NCBI GenBank assembly: GCA_015499995.1
Contig: JADNRV010000449.1
Coordinates: 1-33,619, forward strand
Length of the DNA: 33,619 bases
Source: Flammula alnicola
Taxonomy: Eukaryota; Basidiomycota; Agaricomycetes; Agaricales; Strophariaceae
Reading direction: 5' to 3'
In this document: piece after piece, positions 1 to 10,300 of the stretch
Position numbering within the stretch: the first letter of the stretch is position 1
Layout: every line of letters starts with the position of its first letter
The notes under the pieces: model-generated
The model's database searches: none
What the model was told of the DNA's origin: nothing
The model's input: the letters and a program-made list of their open reading frames with translations, nothing else
Program-made: the position numbers and the translations under genes

Positions 1-190
1 TACAGAGATCTTATTCACGTTGACCGACATGAGGCTGGATCTCGTCCAGGAAGATTTCATGGAAGACACAGGGATAATTATATACTCCGGTCTGCGCAAT
101 ATTGAATACTGCCAGACGTGGGCCTGTTGGACGTGACTGCCTCCACGGAAGGAAACATTGAACGATACTCTTCTTTCTAGGCTTATTCGA
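1..190 (+). pseudogene. 3'-terminal relic of an F-box/LRR-type gene
   Basis: The plus strand reads EILFTLTDM, then QEDFMED, then a GIIIYSGLRN-like segment. This closely follows the C-terminal segment of the F-box gene further along this window at 14381-15687 (KILFTLTNM...PEDFMEE...MIIYPGLHN). After that the two diverge. The matching GLLDV tail is still visible near 130-140 but in another frame, with a few extra bases and one extra G. It therefore looks like the decayed last exon of a paralogue. The 5' part lies outside the window, so I cannot tell whether the rest of that copy is intact. Confidence 0.55.
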
Positions 191-250
191 ATCATCCCAT
201 TCCGTTTTCATAATTACATGTACTCGTACACACGTATGAAATAAATACAC

Positions 251-1587
251 TCAGGAAGAGTATGACACTGCCGAGTTTTCTCTGTCGTTAGATCGAAGTT
301 GGCTGAGAGAAGCGAATATAATATTTTCGTTCGGGAATGGCGTTACCGAGCGCTCATTCCATACGGGAGGAGAGACGTTAGGGAAAACCTTCATTCTGCT
401 GTTCAGTGCGATCATCATGGAATTCGAATATGCTTTCCCAAGCACCATGATACATGGGTCCCAGTATAATGGATGACCAGGAAGATAAACCAGGACCAGG
501 GCGACAGTAGCTAAGGTGGCTGGAAGAATGGACGGTATTTGAGTAAAATATACTGTATAATCTAGGGCTTCGACGCACCTGTCATTGTTCCCGTCCCGAT
601 CGTCAATCGAATGATTTTTTGTGAGGATATCGTGGGTCTGCTTGACTCCAGTATCTCCACGCTTCAGCTACATGAGTACGAGATGGTTAGTGATCCAGAC
701 AGTGAAAGGTGTATGTGAAAGTGCGAACATAGTAAGTCATGCAAACGGCAATCATGATATCGCAAGCAGCGCTTGCGCCTCCCCAAATCTACATGACATT
801 GATCAAACCAGAGTGGTGGGTCCAAAGAGAAATTAAATCGTACTCCAGCTGCAGTCAAGGCTGTACGATCGGTCAAGACTTTATTCAAAAAATGAGCCCT
901 TTTTGCTTGCAGCCCAATTGCGATCCCGCCTCCCAATTGGAATAACGAAAGCTGTAAGGGTAATAATGCGTTGAGAGAATACCAAGCCCTGATCCGTCCG
1001 ACGTACCAGCAGTATCGCTCCAGGTATATATCTAGATTGCGATAGCACAAAAATTCGGTAGGTATAGAAACCTTGTGAAAAGCATGCAACTGTTTTAAGA
1101 CGTCATTTATGGTACAATTTTAAGTATAAGGAGATGTACTCACTTATGCCACTCATGATGGGAATGTAGAACCAGCCTGAATGAAGATCAAGGATGGATG
1201 TCGAATTTCCAAAACCAGTTGCAAACATTTTAAATGCATCGACAGAAATCATAAATGCTTGTGCAGATTCTAGCATGTATACTACATAGACCATGGCCTT
1301 CAGAAGGAAGCGGTCCTTTGGAAAGGCGACGTAATAAATATCTTCGAAAGTTAGCTTGTTATCCGCTTTGCTGATATATTCCAGCGATTCTTACAGACTT
1401 GGATCGTTAGAACACCAAACAGGCACCAATTTAAGGCAATACCGGTCAGCTAAAGTAAACAGCATGAACGCTTAGAACGCTTCATGAGGTACCCTGCGTA
1501 CTACAAGTCCGACACTGCAGACGCTGGTCAATGCAAGATATCATAATGGTCAGGTATAACTCACATTAGGTCTATTTGGGATGTCAT
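251..1587 (-). CDS. DUF6534-type multi-pass membrane protein (one 1-nt frame break)
   Basis: Nine exons on the minus strand join into about 300 residues: 1587-1565, 1523-1505, 1449-1395, 1341-1144, 1089-1007, 951-844, 788-729, 667-579 and 519-251. Family landmarks come in order: start MTSQIDL; a first TM helix ending in GVLTIQVYIYY followed by the FPKD loop; the FYTYRIFVLS helix; FQLGGGIAIG; WGGASAACDIMIAVCMTYY; and the C-terminal GKAYSNSMMIALNSRM motif. The protein is probably a plasma- or endomembrane protein with six to seven helices. Its function is unknown; the family is greatly expanded in mushrooms. Exon 8 changes frame by one base inside an A6 run (plus-strand T6 near 614-619), between HDILTK and IIRLTIGTG. 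Removing one A would restore the family reading. This is either a sequencing error or a fresh lesion. The 5' microexons are inferred from frame and splice sites only. Confidence 0.72.
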
Positions 1588-2367
1588 CGTTAATGACAAA
1601 GAAAGGCAGAGCTGGTAAGAGATGGAGACTTGATAAAAGAGATAATTGTCCACCATGCCCTACATCAAGTTCACTTATATCGTAGTCTGTCTAGTTACAT
1701 TCGGCTTAGTGTTATACACCAGAATCGGTCTATTCTTGGATCCATGCAGGACTAGGCATTTAAGAATCTGAAAGTGTGGCTGTGGACTTGATGTGCCAAT
1801 TCGACCCCACAGAATATCAACGCGGCTATATTTTGAGATGTTCCGAGCAACTCACTCTGATTGCTTCAGCATCTCATGAAGCGTGAAGAGACAGGTATCT
1901 GTCCGATGACTCCCGTATCACAGGTATTTGATTAAAGGTATAAAGAGCATCAGACAAGTAACATTACTGCATTACTGTTCGAGAGGTTTGTCACTAGAGA
2001 GTCTTGAAAGCCGAGTCAGCATCACTGTGGCGTCCGTGCCTTCCTAATTTAGATTCATATCCTAAATATAGATTGTCACTCCACCAGATGCTGTGGAATG
2101 ATATCCTTAGATTAGACTTGATTATCTCGAAAGCAATGCAGCTGAATTACTTACTCGATATACATATCAGCGTATCGCACAGCTTCATTGAAATGGGCTT
2201 CTTGCACAGGATAATTGCACGCTGTACAGCACAGCGAGATCGCTCGAGAACTCGTTCATCCATTCAGTTCAAGTTGATGATCTTGTGTGAGAAGAGCGCA
2301 TGTGATGGCATCCTTATCTGGGCAAGAGTCATTCGACCCTCACATGTAATTTTTAGAACAGATGAAT
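1588..2367. other. Intergenic stretch, no gene recognised
   Basis: This is the 780 bases between the DUF6534 start codon and the second, decayed DUF6534 exon. A 163-residue open frame on the plus strand (2004-2495) shows no family motif, and its end runs antisense to the relic exon. I therefore treat it as chance. It probably holds the promoter of the minus-strand gene to its left. Confidence 0.4.
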
Positions 2368-2560
2368 TTAATCCTTCCATACTTGGGGATAGGACGTTAG
2401 TAAAATGTTCATTCTGGTGTTCAGCAAGACCGTTATCTTGGAGTCCGAGGATGCTTTCCCGAGACCACGAAGCTGGGCTGGCAATCTGGGGATGACGGGG
2501 AAGTAGCGACAGTAGAAACGACTACAAAAGAGGAACATGATTGTGAGACCGGAAGGAGGC
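2368..2560 (-). pseudogene. Decayed second copy of a DUF6534 last exon
   Basis: The minus strand encodes GLGKASSDSKITVLLNTRMNI, matching the VLGKAYSNSMMIALNSRMKV end of the intact gene 2 kb away. Just upstream, in a different frame, it reads VSTVATSP...PSFVVSGK, which is the preceding helix of the same last exon. The two halves are out of frame, and no earlier exons are recognisable beyond 2560. The short tail PQVWKD and its stop resemble the intact copy's PPVWNE. It is an exon-sized tandem-duplication relic rather than a gene. Confidence 0.6.
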
Positions 2561-2680
2561 GAAATTTTGGCCAGAGGATCGCAACTGTTCATAATTCCGG
2601 CATAATTGAATAGTGGCCATTGGGTCTTATGGCAGAGAAAGAAAGCAAATTTAATGCGCGGAGAACAGGCCTGCCGCTTG

Positions 2681-2868
2681 TTACAGCTGAAGGCAAAACG
2701 ATAGGCCACCCCAGATCAAAAGTTGGGCACAGCTGAAGTGAAATTTCAACCTCCGAGCATGTGTCACATGACCTAAATGCTCGGCTAAAGCTCGGCTATC
2801 ATAATTTGAAAGTCCGTGCAGGCTATGTTTTGATCTGAGGTGGCCTATCGTTTTGCCTTCAGCTGTAA
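2681..2868. mobile_element. 188-bp MITE-like element with 41-bp terminal inverted repeats
   Basis: Bases 2681-2721 and 2828-2868 are reverse complements with a single mismatch over 41 bp (at 2711). The ends read TTACAGCTGAAGG... and ...CCTTCAGCTGTAA. The termini could be CAGCTGAAGG flanked by a TA duplication, as for Tc1/mariner-derived MITEs; TTA/TAA ends are also compatible with other families. The 106-bp centre encodes nothing. It sits about 126 bp upstream of the KH-domain gene start, so it may form part of that promoter. Confidence 0.6.
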
Positions 2869-2994
2869 TATTATCGCCTTTCGAGAGGAGGATGCCGAGG
2901 CGGCAGTTTGCCGTGCGCAAATAAGTGTCAACATTGCACTGCCGTTCACGAACATTCTAAAGCTCAACGCCGTATACCTCGATCAAACAACGAA

Positions 2995-4567
2995 ATGTCC
3001 TCGGCCTCCCCTGATCATCCCAAACCGTCCAAAAGAAAGTGGGACCAACCTGCGCCAGGCGAAGAAGCGGCCGCTCCCACCAAGGTAGCAAAAACCGATG
3101 AGGGAAAGTCCGCGTCAGAGGCAGCAGCAGCGGCAGCGGCTATTGCTGCGAAAATCGCCGCGCAATTCGCCAATGGGAGTCTTGGTGGTGACGGACTGAA
3201 GGACCAACACGATGCGGAGTTTACCCATGATATTGATATCAATGATGTGCGGAATCGATATCTTCTGACGAGAGGGTCAACACAAGACCAGGTTCGTGTG
3301 TTCTGTTTCTGATTCACGAGAAAGTCTTGACGGAGCTGGTGCCAACGATATTTGTGGTTTAGATTCATGAAGAAACTGGCGCATCTGTTGGGACGAGGGG
3401 TGTGTGGTACCCAGACCGTTCGAAGGCCACAGAGAAGGACCCTCCTCTGTATATCCATATCTCAGCGCAAACGAAGGAAATGCTGGATAAGGCTGTCGCC
3501 AAAGTTAACGAACTTATTGCTCTGGATATGGGGTCATTGGTGGAAAAAGGTGACAGGACAAGGGAGCGTGTAAGCATGAATTTATTTATCTTTTCAGCGC
3601 CATATCTTAACTCTTTATTTAGCGGAAATGGCCAGAAGAGAAACTGCCAGTGGGATTGGAATCACTACGAAACTTTAACATCAGGGCGAAAGTCGTTGGT
3701 CCAACGGTACAATTGAACTCGAGATGAATTCTCTGTTCAAGTTCTGACTTTTGGTTCAGGGATCATTCGTTAAGTATATCCAGGCAGAAACGAGCACAAG
3801 GGTGCAAATAAAAGGCATCGGATCTGGTTTTATTGACCAAGAGGTGTGTAGTATTCTTTTTTCTTTCTTAGTCTGTTAATGCTTATATCCTCTAGACCGG
3901 CCAAGAAGAACCCGTCCCGCTGTATATCCATATTACGTTCGTCTTGCCAAATTTCACTTGTTGTCAGCGTCTGACACGTCTCTTCTTCCCAGTGGACCAG
4001 ACGAAGGCCAAGTCGCAAGAGCGAAAGTACTAACAGAAGACCTCCTGCTCGTTGTTCGCCAAGAACATGCAAAAGCGCTAACCCTCGTCCAACAACAACA
4101 GATGGAACTTCATCAGGCTCAGGCTCAGTATGCAGCTTACAGTGCCATGGGAGTGCGTATTATGTGCCATTATCATCTAATCCTTTCTTAATCATCCTTG
4201 ATAGAGCTACGCTCCACCTCCTCCATCCGCACCCGCTCCGCCACCCCCTCCTGGAGAAGGTCCCCCACCACCACCTTCAGGTACACCTGCTGGAGACGCT
4301 GCTGCACAGTATGCCGCCGCTGGTCCACCAGCTCCCTCAGATACAGAAGCATACGCCGCCTATTGGTAAGTTGAGAGCTGTTCCGTGTAATAATAACTCA
4401 CTAATTGTCTCGACAGGGCCGCATATGGTTACGACGTGAATTCACCCGAGTTCAAAGAATGGCAAGCGAGTCAGCAACAACAATACGCCCAGTACTACGC
4501 TGCGTACGCTGCGAGCAGTGGTGCTGCCCAACCCTCCGATGCGCCCCCACCGCCTCCACCATCATGA
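2995..4567 (+). CDS. KH-domain splicing factor, KHDC4/BLOM7-like
   Basis: Eight exons give a 394-residue protein: 2995-3291, 3363-3569, 3623-3706, 3760-3843, 3896-3936, 3993-4152, 4205-4365 and 4417-4567. All junctions are GT-AG and in phase. The N-terminus is hydrophilic (KRKWDQP) and is followed by an alanine-rich helix (residues about 42-58). Next comes the family signature NDVRNRYLLTRGSTQDQ, leading into HEETGASVGTRGVWYPD. A KH-like domain follows with VVGP, SFVKYIQAET and IKGIGSGF. The tail is rich in Pro, Gln, Ala and Tyr. Animal KHDC4 binds RNA and helps splice-site selection with U2-associated factors, so a nuclear pre-mRNA splicing role is inferred. The start was chosen as the first ATG in frame with the signature. 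Confidence 0.85.
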
Positions 4568-5137
4568 TTGTTGCGATTGTACTTTTATGCGATAGACGTT
4601 CTGCCCAGGTTTACTTTGTGGAGCGGATTGCAGCAGGTTTGGATGGTGTATTGAGAAGAAGATGGGATTTCGCGGATGGCAGCGGCAAAGCTCAAATTTT
4701 TCGTTGTCGATCTTCGGCGAAGTGTTTTATGAGGAATGCTCTAATATATAATCGTTCCTTTTTCGTTGACTCAAGATGGCCATTTCTCATTGGCATGAGT
4801 TGGCACCAAGTTGGCACTTAGCGCTGACCGCTCTTCCTCATTGGGCTAAAGTCCCCCAGACGACGATAGACAACACTCTGTGATCGACCACTACCATTTA
4901 AACTACAGCCAAGGCGTAGCTTGAATGCAGACTTCAACAGCAATGTTCGCTTCGACGCCCAAGAAAGGCTTGAATGTACGACCCTCATTGGGGACTGGGA
5001 GCCCGAGGAACCTATGTATATCTCGACGTTGTCCTTGTTTACTACCAGTGCAAACTTGAACTTCAATACTTTCCTCGTCGTTCTGGTTGCAGGAAGAAGT
5101 CCAATTTCAAGCTTCAGGTTCGGACACGTCGACCCGG
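4568..5137. other. Intergenic: 3' UTR of KH gene and promoter of the dehydrogenase
   Basis: No gene is recognised in these 570 bases. Open frames here are short, overlap each other, and show no motif. The region should contain the polyadenylation signal of the upstream gene and the promoter of the tandem downstream one. I see no clear TATA box. Confidence 0.4.
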
Positions 5138-6796
5138 ATGGAGTTCCTTGCAGTCGCGCAGTGGGCTGGCCTTATCCTCGCTCCGTTCATCCTCCTGGTG
5201 CTTTATATTCGCCGAAACGATAGGCCCCTCACCTCTATCCCTGCAAGTGCTCTCTACTTCGCACCGAAGCGATGTACTGCACAAGATGTGCACGCGATGG
5301 CTGAGAGACTAACCAATTCGCCCCCGCTGTCGAAAAATGAGAAGTTACCCCCGAAGACGGGTCGACGATACATAGTGGTCGGTGGGGTGCGTGTTGTTTA
5401 CTTTTTTTTTGCTTGTGATTCGCATTAATCTAGTTTACAGGGAGGTTTTCTCGGAGGTTGGATCGTGACAAAATTACTGGAACGTGGAGAAGAATTCCAC
5501 CGCATCCGTCTGCTCGATCTGACTCCACCCTCGAACCACGTCGCAAAAGACGCACTATTTAAAGGCGCGCAGTTTATTAAAGTCGACGTGACGGATGCCC
5601 AAGCCCTGCATGAAGCATTCAACGCACCCTGGACCACGCCTTCGAACTCATCAAGAAAACAGCCCGAACCTGAAATCACCGTATTCCACACCGCCGCGAA
5701 TATCCGGTTCTACGAGCGACATCAGGAGTTTTTGGATCGATCGACGAGGGTGAATGTGGCTGGGACGCAGAACGTCATCGACGCATCGCGAGCAGTAGGC
5801 GCGACCGTGCTGATTTACACGTCTTCTGGGTCGGTTGGCGTACACAGTACTCGATTCCTTCTGTGGCCTTGGGAGGACGAGCCAAAACGGTTCGTGCAGG
5901 TCATAAACGACGATGACAGACGCCTGCCCAAGCGACACGAGGAGTTCTTCTCGAACTACGCTGCGACAAAGATCGAAGCCGAGAGACTCGTACGTGCCGC
6001 TGATCGAGCGACCACTGGTGCACAGGGGAAGGACCTTTTAAGGACTGGCTGCATCCGGCCTGGCAATGGTGTCTTCGGGCCCCGAGGAGACATGCTGTGC
6101 GGTGCATATTTGGTACGCAAGACCAACCCTACCTGGATCTCGTCCGTCGTGCAGTCCTTCTCATACGTGGAGAACTGCGCCGCCGCGCATCTGTGCTACG
6201 AGGCACGCTTGATTGACCTCCTTGAGGGAAGCACCAATCCTGACATCGGCGGGCAAGCTTTCTGCATCGCGGACCCTGGGCCGACGCCTACATATGGAGA
6301 CGTATACACCACGCTCGAAACACTCACGGAAGGAGAGTGCCATTTCCCTGTCTTCTCGCCCACGGCTATGCTCCTCCTATCACATGTAATAGAGACGTAT
6401 TACCGCACACACCATGCGCTGCTCGCCGCTGGCTGGAAATTCGTCAAGTTCCTCCCAGTAGTGAAAGGCGACATTATCAACCTCCAGCCGTCCCTCTTCT
6501 CGCTGACGTCGGTCCACCTCATCTTCGACGACTCGCGGGCGCGCCTGCCACCGGAGAAAGGAGGCTTGGGGTATTCAGGTGTGTGGACGACGCTCGAGGG
6601 CCTGCACAAAACGTTCGAGGAGCACAAGAGCGGTATTGGACGGTCAGAGACGAGGTCGGACACGGCCGGCGTCAGTTTCTCGTTCGGGTTCAAGTTTAGG
6701 AAGGCAGAGAAGGGGAAGGGTGTCAGGAAGGCCGCCGACAAGGTCAATGATACTATGCCTGGCGTAGCCCCTGTAGAGATGCTGCCGGCAGCATGA
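5138..6796 (+). CDS. Membrane-anchored 3-beta-HSD / Erg26-like NAD(P)-dependent dehydrogenase
   Basis: Two exons (5138-5386 and 5441-6796) give 534 residues. An N-terminal TM anchor (residues about 8-24, WAGLILAPFILLVLYI) precedes the nucleotide-binding motif GGGGFLG at residues 82-88, which is rebuilt exactly across the intron. TAANIRFY, the serine-containing YTSSGSVGV (about 209-217) and the catalytic pair Y256/K260 in NYAATK define an extended SDR of the 3-beta-hydroxysteroid dehydrogenase group. Relatives oxidise and decarboxylate C4 sterol acids (Erg26) or reduce other sterol-like substrates on ER membranes. The substrate cannot be set from sequence. The basic C-terminal tail (KFRKAEKGKG) is extra. 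ATG 5138 was preferred because it places the TM anchor at the N-terminus; upstream in-frame extensions lack ATG. Confidence 0.85.
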
Positions 6797-7347
6797 TCGG
6801 ACGACGATGCAACTGCTCTGTAACGTTTTCAATGCTTATACCGATCACTGACTTCTACGAGGGGATGGATGGTTTGATTTATTAAAATTTATTTTTCGAG
6901 CTCAAATGTAACAAAGAAATAGTATAGACCGACGAAGATATGATTATCGCTACTCCTATTCAAGATTATTAAATTACTTGAACTGATGAAGAAGTTTCTC
7001 GATGTCGCTGTGTCGTGGGCGCTCCTTCGACTGCATTATACTTTTTGTGGCTGTCGCAAATGCAGTTATTCATCATTTTGAGGTGCATCATTGGATGTGA
7101 CATCGATAGCCCTACGTAAGTATGTTATTTTGTGCAGGAGGGCGCTCTGTTCCTTGAAGCTGTAAGAACACGTCCTCGGAATATCATGACGGTGCTCCAC
7201 CCATGTATTGTAACATGTAGAGGGATTGGAGAAAACTATTCTGATGTATGGATTAAAAGTATATAAGCCATATCTACATGCGAAGTGCATCCTCAAGCTT
7301 CTTAAACGCTAACGTGTCCGACGTCGTGACAAGGACGAACGCCCATT
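6797..7347. other. Convergent intergenic region (two 3' UTRs)
   Basis: This lies between the stop codons of the plus-strand dehydrogenase and the minus-strand CHAT gene. It is AT-rich around 6870-6980 (TTTATTAAAATTTATT), as expected for polyadenylation. A 76-codon minus-strand frame at 7066-7296 has no recognisable motif and is not called. Confidence 0.4.
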
Positions 7348-10300
7348 TTACTTGCCCATGTGAATGAAGGGAACCCAACGGCGGAAAGGAACATCAGGCC
7401 GGGAACGCAATTTCTTGACCGCAAGGTAAAGCGCTCGAGCAGACTTCGTGACGTCAGGCTCCAGAGCAGGTTTTCCATCCGGACCTTGGAAAAGTTCTTC
7501 GTAAAAGGTATCTGCAATGGTGGGTCCGTCTGCGTCCACCATTTCCCTGATATGATAATCATATCAGAAATTATGTTCCAGGAAGCGACGCCATAAAACA
7601 AACTTACCACATAGTTGCAACAACGCGACGGAATCCAGAGAAGAGCAAGCTTGCACCTAAGCTCATTGCCTCATCCGGTAGGTTTTCGTCACCCATTCCC
7701 GTCTCACAAGCGCAGAGGAAGGCTAGTGATCCATTTGGCATTGTCTCCTGCATAATTCTCGAGACTCGGAGTAACCCATCCTCAAGTTTGAGTCCGCTAT
7801 CAAGCGGTCTTAATCGGTCTTGCGTCCCATGGCATGCGAAGTGAACTATGGAAGCATTCGAAAGACAAGAGGCGACTGCTTCAATCGTAGCCGGTTTGCC
7901 AGGAACTCCCAATTTGTTAAGCATGTCGCTGGATACGTGCTTTTCAATGTTTTTTAGTTCAGTTTTCGTGCAAGACAGCTCTGTGGATTGAATGACGACG
8001 GTCATCTTGAATGTTTCGGTTGACGGAGCAGGATCGGGGGTAAGCAACGCGCCTATGGTCGGTATGTAGGAAGAGATGAAGTAATCGGAAGCACATTCGC
8101 TGGATAACTCGATGTCGTAGCAACCAGCTGCATGGATAGGAAGAGAAGTGAAGGCCCCAGTTGGGCACCATTGCAACACGGGCTGTTCTCCTGAACAGGA
8201 TTTCTACAATCGTGTGAGTAAGTTGATGCTTCACCGCTGATGACACAACTCACCTCAATTTTGAGGAAAGTGATAACAGGCTTTACCACTTCGTTCCACA
8301 GAATTCTCAAAACATGTTTGAAAACATCATCCGACGATCCCAGTTTATGAACCATACGGTGTGCTTTGCGATTTTCTCCCAGAAGAGCAGCTAGATCTTC
8401 CATAACCCTTTCAATGGAAGAGAGTGAGACTGTCGATCCTGAAACAGCGACTTGCACGAGCCGGACGAGGTCCTGCAACCTGCGAGTGGGTAACTTTGGG
8501 AGATCGATGTGCTGAATGGTAGTTGATGTCAAGATCAGGCAGTGGCTACCATCATCGTTCGCCACTAGAATGACCACAGGGTACTCTGAGGCAGCACTTT
8601 GTAGCGCTGAAAAACGGCGGGGTCGTAGAAAATCCTCAAATCCCTTCAATTTTCTGACTTCATCGATACCGTTCGCCCATTGTTCGTTAAGGCGATTCAG
8701 TCGGGACGCTTCTTCATCTAGGGATAATTTCCTCCGATTATCTGAAATATCGGCCGAAATGTTGCGATGGGAGCCAAGCTCGAGTGCATCTGCAATATGT
8801 CGTAGCTTCTCTGCGAGTTGCGGTTCGATATCGTAGAGTTGGTCGAAAGGAGAGCGGAGTGATAGAGACTGTGACCAGAAAATGCTTCGTCCTGCTTCGA
8901 GAAACTCTATTGCCTTGACCAAATCTCCGGTTCGAATAGCGCATCTTGATGCATCCCGCGCTAAACCATCGCTGCCGGCGCTCAACGCTTCCTGGCGTGA
9001 TTGTAAATCGAAGCTAAGAGCAGCCAATTGGGGTAAAGCCTGCAAGGCAGCGTCGTAAGCGTCAATTGCACTAATATGCTGGTATTTATCTGCATGACGT
9101 ATCCATGATTTTGAAATGAGGAGACGTCTAGATGGCGATTGAGATAGACATTGCGTAGCAGCAGAGAATGAATACATGGCTTCCTCCAGAAAGTCTGAAT
9201 TTCTGTCAGTCGAGGAGTGAGCATCAACAAGGGCATTCCCTAAGGCAAAGAAGGAGCTGGATCGATGCGGATGGGGTGAAGGGAGGAGCTCGAGAGCTCG
9301 TCTGTGGAGAGAAATGGCTTCATCGAGATCACTTCTCTCGCCTCCTTGCTCAAATCGGGTCCACAGCGCACCTGCGAGATTGTTGAGGGAGATAGATCGA
9401 CCCGGATGGGGTGAAGGTCGGAGCTCGAGAGCTTGTCTGTTGAGAGAAATGGCTTCATCGAGATCACTTCTCTGGCTTCCTTGCTCAAATCGGGTCGACA
9501 GTGCATTTGCGAGATTGTGGAGGGAGATAGATCGAAGCGGACGGGGTGAAGGTCGGAGCTCGAGAGCTTGTCTGTGGAGAGAAATGGCTTCATCGACATC
9601 ACTTCTCTCGCCTCCTTGCTGAAATCGGGTCAACAGTGCATTTGCGAGATTGTTGAGGGAGCCAGATCGATCCAGATGGGGTGAAGGTCGGAGCTCGAGA
9701 GCTTGTCTGTTGAGAGAAATGGCTTCATCGAGATCACTTTTCTGGCCTCCTTGCTCAAATCGGGTGGACAGTGCATTTGCGAGATTGTCGAGGGAGGTAG
9801 ATCGATCCGGATGGGGTGAAGGGAGGAGCTCGAGAGCTTGTCTGTTGAGAGAAATGGCTTCATCGAGATCACTTCTCTCGCCTCCTTGCTGAAATCGAGT
9901 CAATAGTGCATTTGCGAGATTGTCGAGGGAGCCAGATCGATCCAGATGGGGTGAAGCTCGAAGCTCGAGAGCTTGTCTGCTGAGAGAAATGGCTTCATCG
10001 AGATCACTTCTCTCGCCTCCTTGCTCAAATCGGGTCAACAGTGCATATGAAAGATTGTTGAGGGAGTCAGATCGAAGCGGATGGGGTGAAGGTCGGAGCT
10101 CGAGAGCTTGTCTGTGGAGAGAAATGGCTTCATCGAGATCACTTCTGTCGCCTCCTTGCCGAAATCGGGTCAACAGTGCATTTGCGAGATTATTTAAAGC
10201 GGCAACATAATTCTGACTGCTAGCAGGGAGCTCTGTGATTCCCTTACGGACAAGCGCTACTGCAGTGTTTAGATCATCCATGTTACCTGACTTGCTGAAC

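Noticed and set aside
2004..2495. 163-codon plus-strand open frame
   Set aside because: No motif, and its end is antisense to a recognisable DUF6534 exon relic.
4818..5066. 82-codon minus-strand frame between two plus-strand genes
   Set aside because: No motif; it overlaps the promoter and leader of the dehydrogenase.
9250..10200. Regular repeats as a possible CRISPR array
   Set aside because: Units are 135 bp, continuous and coding without distinct spacers, in a eukaryotic intron-containing gene.
9168..10210. Several repetitive open frames on both strands across the TPR array
   Set aside because: They are shadows of the tandem 135-bp repeats in the CHAT gene; regularity comes from the repeat, not from another coding sequence.
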